DNA of 64,000 bases from an uncultured Prevotellaceae bacterium (GTDB taxonomy: Bacteria; Bacteroidota; Bacteroidia; Bacteroidales; Bacteroidaceae): contig CAMJZV010000015.1 in assembly GCA_946410305.1 (NCBI GenBank), positions 1 through 64,000 of the forward strand, in the 5' to 3' direction. Position numbers and translations under genes: made by a program. Of the stretch, positions 49,144-58,558 are shown one piece after another. The notes below the pieces were generated by a model. That model did not search any database. It worked only from the letters and a program-made list of their open reading frames with translations, and was not told the DNA's origin. Numbering within the stretch: the first letter of the stretch is position 1; each line of letters starts with the position of its first letter.

Positions 49144-50309
49144 GACTCACATTTCTTCTATGCTGTGTGCTATTGCTGACAGGCTGTGGTTCTGATGAAT
49201 CCGAGCCTGTCGGCATTCATGATGTCGCTTATCAATCGCCCGTCGACTACGAGATAGTCCTTGCGGGCAATTTTGGTGAGCCACGTCCGTTCCATTTTCA
49301 TGGTGGCTTGGATGTCAAGACCGACAATCAGGAGGGCAAGCTCATCTATTCCATTGCCGACGGCTATGTCAGTCGCCTGACCATCAATATGTATGGCTTC
49401 GGCAATGCCATCTACGTCTCTCACCCTGATGGCAACACCAGTGTCTATTGTCATCTGAAGCGCTTCGACGATAAATACGAGGCTCTGCTTCAGCGCACAG
49501 GCAAAGACACGCTGTCTCTGGTTTTGCCAGCGAATAAATATCCCGTCAAGGCTGGCGACCTCATTGCCATCAGTGGCAATACGGGCCACTCCACAGGTCC
49601 TCATTTGCATCTGGAACTGCATGACACCAAGACGTGGGTGCTGCGCGACCCGTTGATAAAGCTGGCCAGCATTATTGCTGACACCGTTGCTCCGCAGGCT
49701 CACTCCTTTATGGCCTATCCCCAGGATGGCGAGGGCGTCTTCAATGGTGGCTTTACCAAGCAGACCTTCGGCTTCGGACAACCAGACACCAAGGTGCAAC
49801 ACAGCGAATGGACGCTGAACCGCGAATTCACGGCGTGGGGCAGGGTAGGCTTTGCTCTTTGGGCTGATGACTATAGCGAGAAGACCTACAATCACTATGG
49901 CATCCGCTATACCCGGTTGCTGGTTGATGGTCAGGAGGTGTTCCATAGCGATGTCGACAGCATCCCCATCAGCTGTCAGCCAGAGGTCAACCAGTGGGGT
50001 GACTACGACCACTGGCGCCACAAGCGCATCTGGTATATGAAGTCGTTCCGTGAGCCAGGCATGCGACTGCCCATTCTGCATACCAACTTCGAACAAGGTG
50101 TTGTCTGCTTCTCTGAAGAACGTCCTTACCAGCTCACCTATGTCCTGCGTGACTACCAGGGCAACGAGTCACGCTATCATTTTACCGTTCATGGTCAGCG
50201 TTATGTAGGCATCACGCCACGTCCGCATCGCACATTACTTAACAGCTATCAACTGTTTGGTCAGATTATTTGGCCGTTACGTTCTAATCGTAGAGATTTT
50301 AACACATAA
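49137..50309 (+). CDS. M23 family peptidoglycan metallopeptidase, lipoprotein
   Basis: A 390-residue lipoprotein (lipobox LLTGC, Cys17). The LytM/M23 domain (about 45-165) has the zinc ligands in FHFHGGLDVK (His, Asp) and GPHLHLELHD (HxH), so it should be an active endopeptidase on peptidoglycan cross-links. The C-terminal 210 residues form an extra domain rich in beta strands that is not recognised. Start overlaps the nadC stop. Confidence 0.92.
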   Translation: MLRLTFLLCCVLLLTGCGSDESEPVGIHDVAYQSPVDYEIVLAGNFGEPRPFHFHGGLDVKTDNQEGKLIYSIADGYVSRLTINMYGFGNAIYVSHPDGNTSVYCHLKRFDDKYEALLQRTGKDTLSLVLPANKYPVKAGDLIAISGNTGHSTGPHLHLELHDTKTWVLRDPLIKLASIIADTVAPQAHSFMAYPQDGEGVFNGGFTKQTFGFGQPDTKVQHSEWTLNREFTAWGRVGFALWADDYSEKTYNHYGIRYTRLLVDGQEVFHSDVDSIPISCQPEVNQWGDYDHWRHKRIWYMKSFREPGMRLPILHTNFEQGVVCFSEERPYQLTYVLRDYQGNESRYHFTVHGQRYVGITPRPHRTLLNSYQLFGQIIWPLRSNRRDFNT

Positions 50310-50313
50310 CATT

Positions 50314-51069
50314 ATGAATAAATTAGTACTTATAACAGGAGCGACAAGTGGCATCGGACTCGGATGTGCACGTAAGTTCGCAGAAAATGGTGACCGTCTT
50401 ATTCTTACTGGTCGCAATGAACAACGGTTAGCAGAGATTTGCCAAGAACTTAGTGATAAAGGCACAAAGGTGATGACTCTTACTTTTGATGTCAGAGACC
50501 GCGAGGCCGCTAAGAAGTGTATTAACAACTTACCTACTGAATGGCGAGCTATTGACGTCTTGGTGAATAATGCAGGTTTAGCTCTTGGTCTTGAGCCTGA
50601 ATATGAGGGAAGTCTTGAAGACTGGGAGACTATGATAGATACGAACATCAAAGGTCTACTGACGATGACACGTCTGGTGGTGCCTGGTATGGTGGATCGC
50701 AATCATGGACATATCATCAATATTGGTTCTGTTGCTGGCGATGCTGCCTATGCAGGAGGTAATGTTTACTGTGCCACTAAGGCAGCTGTCAAGGCACTTT
50801 CTGACGGTCTGCGTATTGATGTGGCCAATACTGCTATCCGTGTAACCAACTTGAAGCCAGGATTGGTGGAAACCAACTTTAGTAATGTCCGCTTTCATGG
50901 TGACACCGAGCGTGCTGCTAAATTATATACAGGTATTAAACCTCTGACTGGTGAGGATATTGCCGATGTTGCAGTTTATGCAGCCAACGCTCCAGAGCAT
51001 GTACAGATTGCCGAGGTCCTGATACTTGCTACGCATCAGGCCAGCGGTAGTGTAATTGTCAGGAAGTGA
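50314..51069 (+). CDS. SDR family oxidoreductase (YdfG-like)
   Basis: A 251-residue classical short-chain dehydrogenase starting MNKLVLITGATSGIGLG at ATG 50314, four bases after the peptidase stop. It has the TGATSGIG cofactor loop, NNAG (about 86-89) and the YxxxK active site YCATKAAVKAL with the serine of NIGSVAG. It resembles YdfG, which oxidises serine/allo-threonine and reduces malonic semialdehyde; the substrate here is not certain. The last gene of the cstA unit. Confidence 0.9.
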   Translation: MNKLVLITGATSGIGLGCARKFAENGDRLILTGRNEQRLAEICQELSDKGTKVMTLTFDVRDREAAKKCINNLPTEWRAIDVLVNNAGLALGLEPEYEGSLEDWETMIDTNIKGLLTMTRLVVPGMVDRNHGHIINIGSVAGDAAYAGGNVYCATKAAVKALSDGLRIDVANTAIRVTNLKPGLVETNFSNVRFHGDTERAAKLYTGIKPLTGEDIADVAVYAANAPEHVQIAEVLILATHQASGSVIVRK

Positions 51070-51085
51070 TAGGCTAACAGCCTAT
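51069..51085. terminator. 7-bp hairpin between convergent SDR and MATE genes
   Basis: ATAGGCT-AAC-AGCCTAT, overlapping the ends of both genes. It has no strong T run on either side, so it may be a weak bidirectional terminator. Confidence 0.45.
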
Positions 51086-52440
51086 TACCTCTTGATATCA
51101 TGGTCCCTGACAAATCCTTTTGTTCGCCACTTCCCTGATCGCCATCGGCGCACGAGAATGACGCCACGGATGTTTTCGTCTAGAGCGAAACCTATCCACA
51201 TGCCTACAAGACCATAACCCAAGGGAATACCGATGAAATAGCTCAAACCTACAGCGATACTCCATTGGAATATGACACCGACAACAAAGGGATATACGAT
51301 GTCCCCCGTAGCTCGTAGCGTGCTGCCGGCAAAGATGTTCGACGTACGACCAATCTCTAGGAATAAGTCGACAACAAAAACCCACACACCCATGGCGATG
51401 ATTTCCTGATTATCGGTAAAGGCGCTGAGAATAGTGTGTCCAGAAAATGCTAGTATCGCAGAACCTGTCAAGGTGATAATCATCGACCAACGGTAGAAAT
51501 AGTTGCCCAGCACATAAGCTGCCTGATGGCGTCGCTGACCTACCAGATGCCCAACAAGAATGTCTCCACCCTGTGTGATACTGAGGCAGAAGAGGAAGAC
51601 AAACATGATGACATTGAAGCAGTAGGTTCTTGCTGCCAATGCCTCATTGCTGATCTGGTTGATGAAATAAGTGATGACAACCTGTGAGAGACTATATGAT
51701 ATATTCTCACTCATGGCAGGAATTCCAATATGTAACAGATTCTTCAGTTCCTGCCAAGGAAGTGGACGGAAGTAGCTGAGTGGGAAACGTGGAATATGTA
51801 CCTTGAAATGGATGGCACCCAGCAGTAGCATGGATACAGCGCGGCTGGCTGCTGTGGCAATTGCAGCACCCTCGACACCCATCTGTGGACAGCCCCAACG
51901 TCCGAAGATTAGGGCATAGTTGCCAAAGATGTTGATGATATTGACAATGCCTGTCACTACCATCGGATAGATCACCTTGTCGGCACTACGCAATGAGGCA
52001 GAGAACGTTAGCGACAAAGCCTGAAAAAATGACAGTGCACCAGTCAGTCGCAGATACACTAGTCCGTCGTCCATTAGCTCTGGTCGCAGTCCCATCAGCT
52101 GTAGTAGCTGCTCAGCATAGAAAAAGAGTAGGGCGCTGACCACCAAACCGAGCACCAGATTGACCACCAAAGCCATTCCCACCACCTGTACCAATCGCTT
52201 TCTAAGTCCTGCACCGATATACTGTGCACAGAGGATGGCAGCACCCATCGAGAAGAACTGATATACCAGGAATACCAATGAGATGAGTTGGTTGTCAAGC
52301 CCTACCGCTGCCACGCTATTGTCACTATAGCGACTCAGCATGACTGTGTCGACAGCACCCAACAGCATAACCAACGCCATCTCGATGAATACCGGGATGG
52401 TGAGCACTTTCAACTGTTTTTTCAGAGAGTGATTAGACAT
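51085..52440 (-). CDS. MATE family efflux transporter
   Basis: A 451-residue protein with twelve membrane helices in two MatE halves, starting MSNHSLKKQLKVLTIPVFIE at ATG 52440. Typical MATE pieces are MLGAVDTVMLSRYSDNSVAAVGL in the first half and SENISYSLSQVVITYFIN in the second. MATE proteins export cationic drugs or metabolites with Na+ or H+. The substrate cannot be read from sequence. Divergent from rluA-type gene with back-to-back promoters. Confidence 0.92.
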   Translation of the reverse strand: MSNHSLKKQLKVLTIPVFIEMALVMLLGAVDTVMLSRYSDNSVAAVGLDNQLISLVFLVYQFFSMGAAILCAQYIGAGLRKRLVQVVGMALVVNLVLGLVVSALLFFYAEQLLQLMGLRPELMDDGLVYLRLTGALSFFQALSLTFSASLRSADKVIYPMVVTGIVNIINIFGNYALIFGRWGCPQMGVEGAAIATAASRAVSMLLLGAIHFKVHIPRFPLSYFRPLPWQELKNLLHIGIPAMSENISYSLSQVVITYFINQISNEALAARTYCFNVIMFVFLFCLSITQGGDILVGHLVGQRRHQAAYVLGNYFYRWSMIITLTGSAILAFSGHTILSAFTDNQEIIAMGVWVFVVDLFLEIGRTSNIFAGSTLRATGDIVYPFVVGVIFQWSIAVGLSYFIGIPLGYGLVGMWIGFALDENIRGVILVRRWRSGKWRTKGFVRDHDIKR

Positions 52441-52470
52441 TAAAAAGATGAGTCTAGCGTAATTTCGGGT

Positions 52471-52541
52471 GCAAAGGTACAAATTAGTACGCGAAATAAC
52501 AAAATATATTTGCTTTTTTAATATCTTATTTGTACCTTTGC
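52471..52541. promoter_or_regulatory. Divergent promoters of the MATE and RluA genes
   Basis: TACCTTTGC on the minus strand (52471-52479) serves the MATE gene and TACCTTTGC on the plus strand (52533-52541) serves the RluA-type gene, with TTTG at 52509-52512, 20 bp upstream of the second box. The RluA ATG follows after only 8 nt. Confidence 0.7.
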
Positions 52542-52549
52542 CTGTTGAT

Positions 52550-53440
52550 ATGAGATACAGCACAAATACACAAGGTGAATACGACCATTATCAGGTGACA
52601 GAGGAACAGCCTCTGTTGGAGTTCTTGTTGGCTAATGTCAAGCAGACGAAGAATAAGGTTAAGTTGACGCTGCAAGGGCAGGGTGTAAAGGTGAATGGCA
52701 AGACGGTTACACAGTTCGACTACTTGCTGCAACCAGGTATGAAGGTTGCCTTCTCGAAAACCAAGCGCAACCAGCAACCCTTCCGTAGCCGTTATGTGCG
52801 TATTGTCTACGAAGACCGTTGGCTCATCGTCATTGAGAAGCAGCCAGGCATTCTGTCGATGGCAGGCGGTCACTCGTCGTTGAATGTCAAAACAGTGCTT
52901 GACGATTATTTCAAGAAGTCGCGCCAGAAATGTACAGCTCATGTGGTACACCGTCTGGATCGTGACACCTCTGGACTGATGGTCTATGCCAAGGATATGG
53001 AGACTGAGCAGGTGCTGGAGCATAACTGGCACCAGATTGTCTACGACCGCCGTTATGTCGCTGTACTCTCTGGCGAGATGGAACAAGATGACGGCACTAT
53101 CGAGAACTGGCTCAAGGACAACAAGGCCTATGTCACCTATTCTTCGCCTGTCGACAATGGTGGCAAGCTGGCTATTACCCACTTCCACGTGCTAGACCGC
53201 ACCACCGATCATTCGCTTGTGGAGTTTAAGTTGGAGACAGGTCGTAAGAACCAGATTCGTGTACATGCTGCTGATATGGGACACCCTGTCTGTGGCGACG
53301 TGAAATACGGTAATGGTGACGATCCGTTGCACCGCTTGTGCCTGCATGCTTGGCTGTTGTGTTTTGAGCATCCCTGGACCCATCAGCCAATGGAGTTTGA
53401 AACCACTATCCCCGCACCATTTAAACACTTATTCAAATGA
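52550..53440 (+). CDS. RluA family pseudouridine synthase
   Basis: A 296-residue protein starting MRYSTNTQGEYDHYQ at ATG 52550. It has an S4-like RNA-binding segment (about 20-75, LLEFLLANV then VKVNGKTVTQFDYLLQPG) and the RluA catalytic motif HRLDRDTSGL (Asp near 142), then GRKNQIRVHAADMGHP. It isomerises uridines in rRNA or tRNA; the exact site is unknown. The stop overlaps the start of a 52-residue membrane protein by ATGA. Confidence 0.93.
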   Translation: MRYSTNTQGEYDHYQVTEEQPLLEFLLANVKQTKNKVKLTLQGQGVKVNGKTVTQFDYLLQPGMKVAFSKTKRNQQPFRSRYVRIVYEDRWLIVIEKQPGILSMAGGHSSLNVKTVLDDYFKKSRQKCTAHVVHRLDRDTSGLMVYAKDMETEQVLEHNWHQIVYDRRYVAVLSGEMEQDDGTIENWLKDNKAYVTYSSPVDNGGKLAITHFHVLDRTTDHSLVEFKLETGRKNQIRVHAADMGHPVCGDVKYGNGDDPLHRLCLHAWLLCFEHPWTHQPMEFETTIPAPFKHLFK

Positions 53441-53595
53441 TTGGAGGTAATTTTACTTATTATCTAGCCATCCTGGCACTCATTATTATCGGTGCGCTTG
53501 TCGTCAAGCGCATCGCTTCATGTCTGGTGAAGACCATTATCACGCTGATACTGATTGCGCTTGGCGTGGCAATCTACTATTATTTCCTTAGATAA
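53437..53595 (+). CDS. Small membrane protein of 52 residues
   Basis: The frame MIGGNFTYYLAILALIIIGA through LIALGVAIYYYFLR is 52 residues with two hydrophobic helices (about 8-22 and 34-50) around a short basic loop (VKRIASCLVK). Its ATG overlaps the RluA stop (ATGA), the mark of translational coupling seen all over this window, so it is probably a real gene. Its last eight bases overlap the end of convergent menA. No family recognised. Confidence 0.7.
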   Translation: MIGGNFTYYLAILALIIIGALVVKRIASCLVKTIITLILIALGVAIYYYFLR

Positions 53596-54499
53596 GCAAT
53601 AGTCCTATAGCTACGCAGAGTCCGTAGACCAACATGTTGCGAGCAGTTTCTCCCAGACATTCATTCAACTGTCTGCCATGATTGATGCGCTTCATCTTTT
53701 GCCACGTCAGCACATGTAGCAGCAGGTAGAGAAAAGGCAGTATGAAAGCCAGCACATGACCGTTTATCCAGAAGACGACACCTGCCAGTACAGCGACGAT
53801 GCCCAGCGATAGGTATAGCCATTCTGCTGCCTCTTCACCAATCTCCACCACCAGTGTTTTCTTGCCGTCCTCACGGTCGTTGTCTCTATCCCGATAGTTG
53901 TTGATAACGAGCAAGCCGTCAATCACCAGTCCACAAGCTAGCGAAGCGATGAATACCTGCCATGTACAGGTGTGCAACTGTATATAATAGGTGATGCAGA
54001 CAGGAACGATACCGAAAAAGATGATGACCAGCACGTCGCCCATTCCAATATAAGATAGGTGTGTGGTGTAGAGGAAGCAGAACACAACGCAGAGGATGCC
54101 TATCATAATCATCTCCATACCACCAAACCAGACGAGTGGCAGTCCTACTGCACAAGCTGCACATGTCGTCACAGCAATAGCTCGCTTCATGGACTCAATC
54201 TTTACCCATCCCTGTGTGCAGGCTCTCAGTGGTCCCAGTCTGCGGTCACTGTCATCGTTGCCGCGGGCATAGTCGAAGAAGTCGTTGATGAAGTTAGCAT
54301 CAATTTGCATAAGTAGTGCAAAGGCCATACATAGCAGAGCAGCCGTCCAGCTGAAAGTATTGCTGACGAAGTCGCGTGAGTCAACCCATGCCAGTGCCAG
54401 ACCAATCAGTACAGGTACGGCAGCACCCGTCAGCGTTTTCGGACGGGCAGCAAGCAACCATGCCTTCAGTGAGTCTTGTATGACGTTCTCTTCTTTCAT
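53588..54499 (-). CDS. menA: 1,4-dihydroxy-2-naphthoate polyprenyltransferase MenA
   Basis: A 303-residue UbiA-superfamily membrane enzyme starting MKEENVIQDSLKAWLLAARPKTL at ATG 54499. About nine helices; the two Asp-rich prenyl-diphosphate sites are NFINDFFDYARGNDDSDR (about 69-86) and NNYRDRDNDREDGKKTL. It joins a polyprenyl tail to dihydroxynaphthoate in menaquinone synthesis. Nineteen bases after the HD-domain gene. Confidence 0.95.
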   Translation of the reverse strand: MKEENVIQDSLKAWLLAARPKTLTGAAVPVLIGLALAWVDSRDFVSNTFSWTAALLCMAFALLMQIDANFINDFFDYARGNDDSDRRLGPLRACTQGWVKIESMKRAIAVTTCAACAVGLPLVWFGGMEMIMIGILCVVFCFLYTTHLSYIGMGDVLVIIFFGIVPVCITYYIQLHTCTWQVFIASLACGLVIDGLLVINNYRDRDNDREDGKKTLVVEIGEEAAEWLYLSLGIVAVLAGVVFWINGHVLAFILPFLYLLLHVLTWQKMKRINHGRQLNECLGETARNMLVYGLCVAIGLLLI

Positions 54500-54518
54500 T
54501 GAGGTTTTTAACAATTCA

Positions 54519-55160
54519 TTATTTTGAGATCTGTTCTTCCGCCCAGAGTCTGTCAAACACGGGGCGCATCTTGGTTGGCTCTGCTATGAGCTGGCGAAGC
54601 TCGTTGAGTTTACGTTCATTCTCTGAGCCCTGAATCCAAAGGCGGATATATCCGTTTACAGAGTATTTCTCATCCATGTGCTGCATGAAACGCTGCCAAT
54701 GTCCCTCCACGTCTAACTGTGGATAGTTGGCCAAACCATACTGGATAGTGCGACGGATAACAGTTTCTGGTTCTATGTCACGATCAGCCTCAGCCACAAT
54801 CTTACCATAGATGCTGCGGGGAGCACGTGATGCTGAAGCACGATGGTCTTCCACTGCTTCCTTCATCAGCTGTAGTTGTTCAGTAGAGAACCAACGTTTC
54901 AGGCGAGCATCAGCAATGAGGATTTTTCCGCTAGTCAAGTGATGAATCGCTCTAGGACCAGACAATCCCAAGTCGTGATAGGCTGCAATGGTATATGCCA
55001 TATTCATGTCAGCTCCTGTCTTACGCGCCAGGTCTAAAGAGCGACGGATAACACGCGTCACATGCTCCATGTTGTGCGCCTTGTCGAAGGCTGCATACTG
55101 AGGCAGAATCTGCGTTTCAACAAATTCCACCAAGTCGAGTGAAGGATTATTAGTCATCAT
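54519..55160 (-). CDS. HD-domain phosphohydrolase-like protein
   Basis: A 213-residue protein with the HD signature: His in AHNMEHVTRVIRRSL (about 30-45) and YTIAAYHDLGLSG with the HD pair (about 65), followed by EDHRAS and the later Asp in VAEADRDIEPE. Such proteins hydrolyse phosphate esters of nucleotides or act as regulators. The specific substrate is unknown. Located between the porin gene and menA. Confidence 0.85.
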   Translation of the reverse strand: MMTNNPSLDLVEFVETQILPQYAAFDKAHNMEHVTRVIRRSLDLARKTGADMNMAYTIAAYHDLGLSGPRAIHHLTSGKILIADARLKRWFSTEQLQLMKEAVEDHRASASRAPRSIYGKIVAEADRDIEPETVIRRTIQYGLANYPQLDVEGHWQRFMQHMDEKYSVNGYIRLWIQGSENERKLNELRQLIAEPTKMRPVFDRLWAEEQISK

Positions 55161-55186
55161 ATCTCTAAACTCTTAATACTTAACTC

Positions 55187-57559
55187 CTAATTATAAAAGT
55201 TCCATGAAACACCGACTCGTAGTACACGTGTGTTGGTCGGATAATGGGGTGTTAGGAAATAGTCCTTTGAACCACTGCTGGCATTCACATGATTCATAGC
55301 GATGAAGAAGCGGGCACGCTTTAGGTGCATGTTAGCATAGACATCAACGAATGGGTAGTTACCGATTCTTACCGTGCTGTTGCCATTAGTCTGTACGGCA
55401 AACTGGCCGATCTGTGGCAGATAGTCAGGAGCCTCATAGGCTGTAAAGTAGGTCACGCAACCTCCTAGTTCTACGCTTAATACACGAGCTATCTTGAACT
55501 TTAGATAAAGGTTTGAAAACAGGTTCAGCGTGGGTAGTGGCAGCACGCTTTTCATGCTGGCATTCTGGTAGGTTACCACGTTGTCCCAGTTCAGCGGTCC
55601 CAATGTAAAGTCCTGCTTCAGCTGCAGCGTCAGTACATTGATGTTTGTGGCCTCTTGGAAAATGCCTCCCGTCAGTGATGTACGGCCTTTCTCATTGTAT
55701 TCATAACTCATGCCGAAGTAGGTGTAGTTCTGAATTTCGTCAATAGCTACACGCACGCTTGTTCGTGTTTTATCGTAGCCGAAGACACCTTCTATGTGTG
55801 TATGTGTCTCGGGACTCAGCGCATTCTCCCACCAGAGGTGTTTTGAGTGATAGTTCCTCACAAAGTAGACGGGTGCTTTACGGGTAAAGTTTGCCTTAGC
55901 TGCAAGTCTGACAGTGTCACCAAACAACGGGAAATTCAGGTCGGTACTAAAGTTCAAATCCAGCATACCAGGGTCGGCACCAGCAACTCCGATCTCTGCA
56001 CCCACATTGAAGTGGAACGTGTGACCTTGTGTCTTTGATAGCAGACCACCCACAGTTAGGTCGTACTCCGAGTTGCGGTCCATGTGGTAGGCAGTGGCTC
56101 CGTTCTCTATGTTAGGCATCTGGTAGTTACGCTGCTCGTAGGCAACAAAGCCTTTTAAGCCCGCTTTCATATACTTATTAAAGCCTTCTAGCAATGCTAG
56201 TGCAAAGGTGTTCTTGATGCTGGTGAATTTATATTTGTCGTAGATGGCCGTACCAGCATATTCGCCTTCATAGTCCAAATCATAATAGGTATTGGCATAA
56301 TAGTTCTCGGGCGAGGAATATGCCTGATAGATTCGGTCGTAGTTGTTGATGTCGAGGGTATGGATGAAGCTGGTGACGGGCACGTATTCACGCTTCATAT
56401 TGGCTTCCAAACTGTCCTGTTCGTGATGTACGGCCAGCACGCTGTCGAGCGATTCAGTAGAGTCAATCTTAATACGTGTGGTATCTGCTTGTTGTTTGTC
56501 GTCTATATCGGTATCGGGTTCGTTACCCATAATCTTGGCGTCAGCAGGACGTCCTATAGGGGCGTCACTTGCAATCTTTCCATCTCTTCTTCCTTTGGGA
56601 GCCTCTTCGTCATCCTTGTCCAGCTTGCTATCCTTTGCATGCTGTTTGGCTGATGCTGCAGCAAACTGGCGGGCCTTGATTTCTTCATCTGTCATTTTGA
56701 CTTTGCGGTAGAAACCGATGTTGTAACGATGAGTCAGGAAGAGGTGCTGCGACTTATTACGATTCCAGTTCTTCGACAACACAGTGGGTATTTCATTCTC
56801 AGAAAATTGTTCAGTATACAACTCTGGATGCGTGATATAGTTATCGTTGGTAATACCGCCATTTTCGGTGGCTTTATGCTGATAGGCCGAGGCCAAGATG
56901 TGCATCTGGTAACGGTCGCCACGATATGAACCGAACAGCGATGCACGGAAGTGTGACTGGCTCTGATTCTGGTAATAGCCACGGGCATAGTAGTAGTCTA
57001 AGTCGAAGCCAAAGCCCAGTCTTTTGTTGGCATTTACGGCAAATTTTGCATCTATATGGTCCTCACCGTCCTGTTTGTTGCCACAGTTGTCGTAGCTGAT
57101 ATTGGTGTAGGGCGATAACGTGTTCAAGAAGTGAAACTGGTTGGGCTCTTTGCGCATGTAGTCATAGCCATCGACAAAGTAGAACTCGCTAAGTGACTGG
57201 CGGTCAATAAAAATACGACTTAGGCGTGTTGTATAGTTGCTGCCCAGCGAGTTATACTCGCCATAAAGTCCGGTGTTGTAAATGGAGTTCTGATAGAGGT
57301 GGGGCATCGTGTCCAACTCGCAGGGGGTGATGTCGCCAAATCGGCGGTCAACAGTCCATGCCCATACACCCTTAGGAATCTCTTTGTTGCTGCCTAAGGA
57401 GTCGCGACGGTTAGGGTTGAAGTTGCCGTTGGTGGTGCCGTCTGCATTATAGCTTTGTCTGACGTTACCGTTGGCATCCAGCTCTTGAAACACTTGCGCC
57501 TGCATGGTGGTCATGCAGGCTGCCAGCAGGAGGTATAGTATGTTTCGTCTTTTACTCAT
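55187..57559 (-). CDS. Putative porin (Porin_10 type)
   Basis: A 790-residue outer-membrane protein with signal peptide ending MQAQ. The opening region KGVWAWTVDRRFGDITPCELDTMPHLYQN and LGSNYTTRLSRIFIDR match the Bacteroidota putative-porin family (PF14121). A low-complexity acidic insert (about 295-365, with KDSKLDKDDEEAPKGRRDG) interrupts the strands. It ends in an aromatic-rich strand, VGVSWNFYN. Ligand unknown. Its ATG overlaps the stop of the upstream 56-residue gene by ATGA. Confidence 0.88.
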   Translation of the reverse strand: MSKRRNILYLLLAACMTTMQAQVFQELDANGNVRQSYNADGTTNGNFNPNRRDSLGSNKEIPKGVWAWTVDRRFGDITPCELDTMPHLYQNSIYNTGLYGEYNSLGSNYTTRLSRIFIDRQSLSEFYFVDGYDYMRKEPNQFHFLNTLSPYTNISYDNCGNKQDGEDHIDAKFAVNANKRLGFGFDLDYYYARGYYQNQSQSHFRASLFGSYRGDRYQMHILASAYQHKATENGGITNDNYITHPELYTEQFSENEIPTVLSKNWNRNKSQHLFLTHRYNIGFYRKVKMTDEEIKARQFAAASAKQHAKDSKLDKDDEEAPKGRRDGKIASDAPIGRPADAKIMGNEPDTDIDDKQQADTTRIKIDSTESLDSVLAVHHEQDSLEANMKREYVPVTSFIHTLDINNYDRIYQAYSSPENYYANTYYDLDYEGEYAGTAIYDKYKFTSIKNTFALALLEGFNKYMKAGLKGFVAYEQRNYQMPNIENGATAYHMDRNSEYDLTVGGLLSKTQGHTFHFNVGAEIGVAGADPGMLDLNFSTDLNFPLFGDTVRLAAKANFTRKAPVYFVRNYHSKHLWWENALSPETHTHIEGVFGYDKTRTSVRVAIDEIQNYTYFGMSYEYNEKGRTSLTGGIFQEATNINVLTLQLKQDFTLGPLNWDNVVTYQNASMKSVLPLPTLNLFSNLYLKFKIARVLSVELGGCVTYFTAYEAPDYLPQIGQFAVQTNGNSTVRIGNYPFVDVYANMHLKRARFFIAMNHVNASSGSKDYFLTPHYPTNTRVLRVGVSWNFYN

Positions 57560-57726
57560 GTTGATTTAATCATTCTCAGTCCCGACTCGATGAACTTGAT
57601 AATCATGGAGGCCAGAATAATATATGTTCCCGTCTCGCGGTTGCCGGTATAGTAGATGTACATACCTATCGCTGCACCAAGTATAAAGATTAGGTTCAGC
57701 CAGTTACGAATCACCTTTAGACTCAT
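57556..57726 (-). CDS. Small two-helix membrane protein of 56 residues
   Basis: The frame MSLKVIRNWLNLIFILGAAI through KFIESGLRMIKST has two hydrophobic helices (about 9-27 and 33-45) joined by YYTGNRETG. It overlaps both neighbours by ATGA: its ATG with the stop of the DUF4468 gene and its stop with the ATG of the porin gene. That double coupling is strong support for a real gene. Short proteins of this kind precede porin genes in related genomes as I recall, but function is unknown. Confidence 0.75.
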   Translation of the reverse strand: MSLKVIRNWLNLIFILGAAIGMYIYYTGNRETGTYIILASMIIKFIESGLRMIKST

Positions 57727-58337
57727 TTCAGCAGGCTCTCGAATTTGTTGAACAGGAAGTCTTTGCGGTCAATAGTCTTGCGACGGAACTTGCCAGACAA
57801 TGGCAACAGACGGGTTCCCTTCTTGTTCAGTGCCTCCTTGTCGCTAATCCACTCCTCGGCAGTATAGTGCTGGGGCTTGCGGTTCTCTTCATAGATATAG
57901 CGGATGTTTGACATCGTGATATTTGCCTTGCCATCCATGCAACTCACCTTGAGAACATAGAGCATACGTGTCTGGTCTAGCATGAGAGGGGTCGACTTGA
58001 ATACCAACCACTCATTGAACGTAGCCCCTAACTCGTGCTTCTCTTTGTCGTCGACAACAATGCGTGCATCTTGCTGGTTCTTCTCGCCAGTCATTTTCTG
58101 GAGATAGGCTTTGACAATGTCATAAACCTCGTCAGCAGTTTTACTAGAAGCATCGATGGTTGTACTGAACACCACCTTTCCATTCACTTCCGTCACAGCG
58201 CCTTTCAGGTATTTGGCATCTTTCACTACTTTCTTTACTTCGGTATCTTCCACCTCTGCTTTCTCCCAGGTGTTGTGTTGTGCCCAAAGGCTCAGAGACG
58301 ATAGTGCCATAAAGGCTATCATAACAATCTTTTTCAT
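57723..58337 (-). CDS. DUF4468-domain exported protein
   Basis: A 204-residue protein with signal peptide ending LWAQ. The DUF4468 region is about 30-160, including GKVVFSTTIDASSKTADEVYDIVKAY and a KVSCMDGKANITMSNIRYIYE strand, followed by QHYTAEEWISDKEALNKKG, which is characteristic of the family. Function unknown; probably periplasmic. First gene of an overlapping three-gene unit leading to the porin. Confidence 0.87.
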   Translation of the reverse strand: MKKIVMIAFMALSSLSLWAQHNTWEKAEVEDTEVKKVVKDAKYLKGAVTEVNGKVVFSTTIDASSKTADEVYDIVKAYLQKMTGEKNQQDARIVVDDKEKHELGATFNEWLVFKSTPLMLDQTRMLYVLKVSCMDGKANITMSNIRYIYEENRKPQHYTAEEWISDKEALNKKGTRLLPLSGKFRRKTIDRKDFLFNKFESLLK

Positions 58338-58366
58338 GTCTTATATCACTATGTTATTTCAGATGT

Positions 58367-58375
58367 ACAAAGGTA
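58367..58375 (-). promoter_or_regulatory. -7 box of the DUF4468-porin unit
   Basis: TACCTTTGT on the minus strand, 29 nt before ATG 58337; one mismatch from the usual final C. Confidence 0.5.
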
Positions 58376-58514
58376 AGCCTTTTCTCTGAAATGACCAACT
58401 ATTTTTTGTTATTTTCACTTTTCATCTCTGTCTTTACTCTTGTCTTCCAATTCACAAATACCTAAATACATTTAAATCTGATGATAAAAATGGTAATTAT
58501 TTCGTAATTATCGC

Positions 58515-58523
58515 TATATTTGC
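58515..58523 (+). promoter_or_regulatory. -7 box of the SDR gene at 58559
   Basis: TATATTTGC, 35 nt upstream of the ATG at 58559. Confidence 0.6.
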
Positions 58524-58558
58524 ACAATCATCTATGATAGATAACAGATATTCATTCC

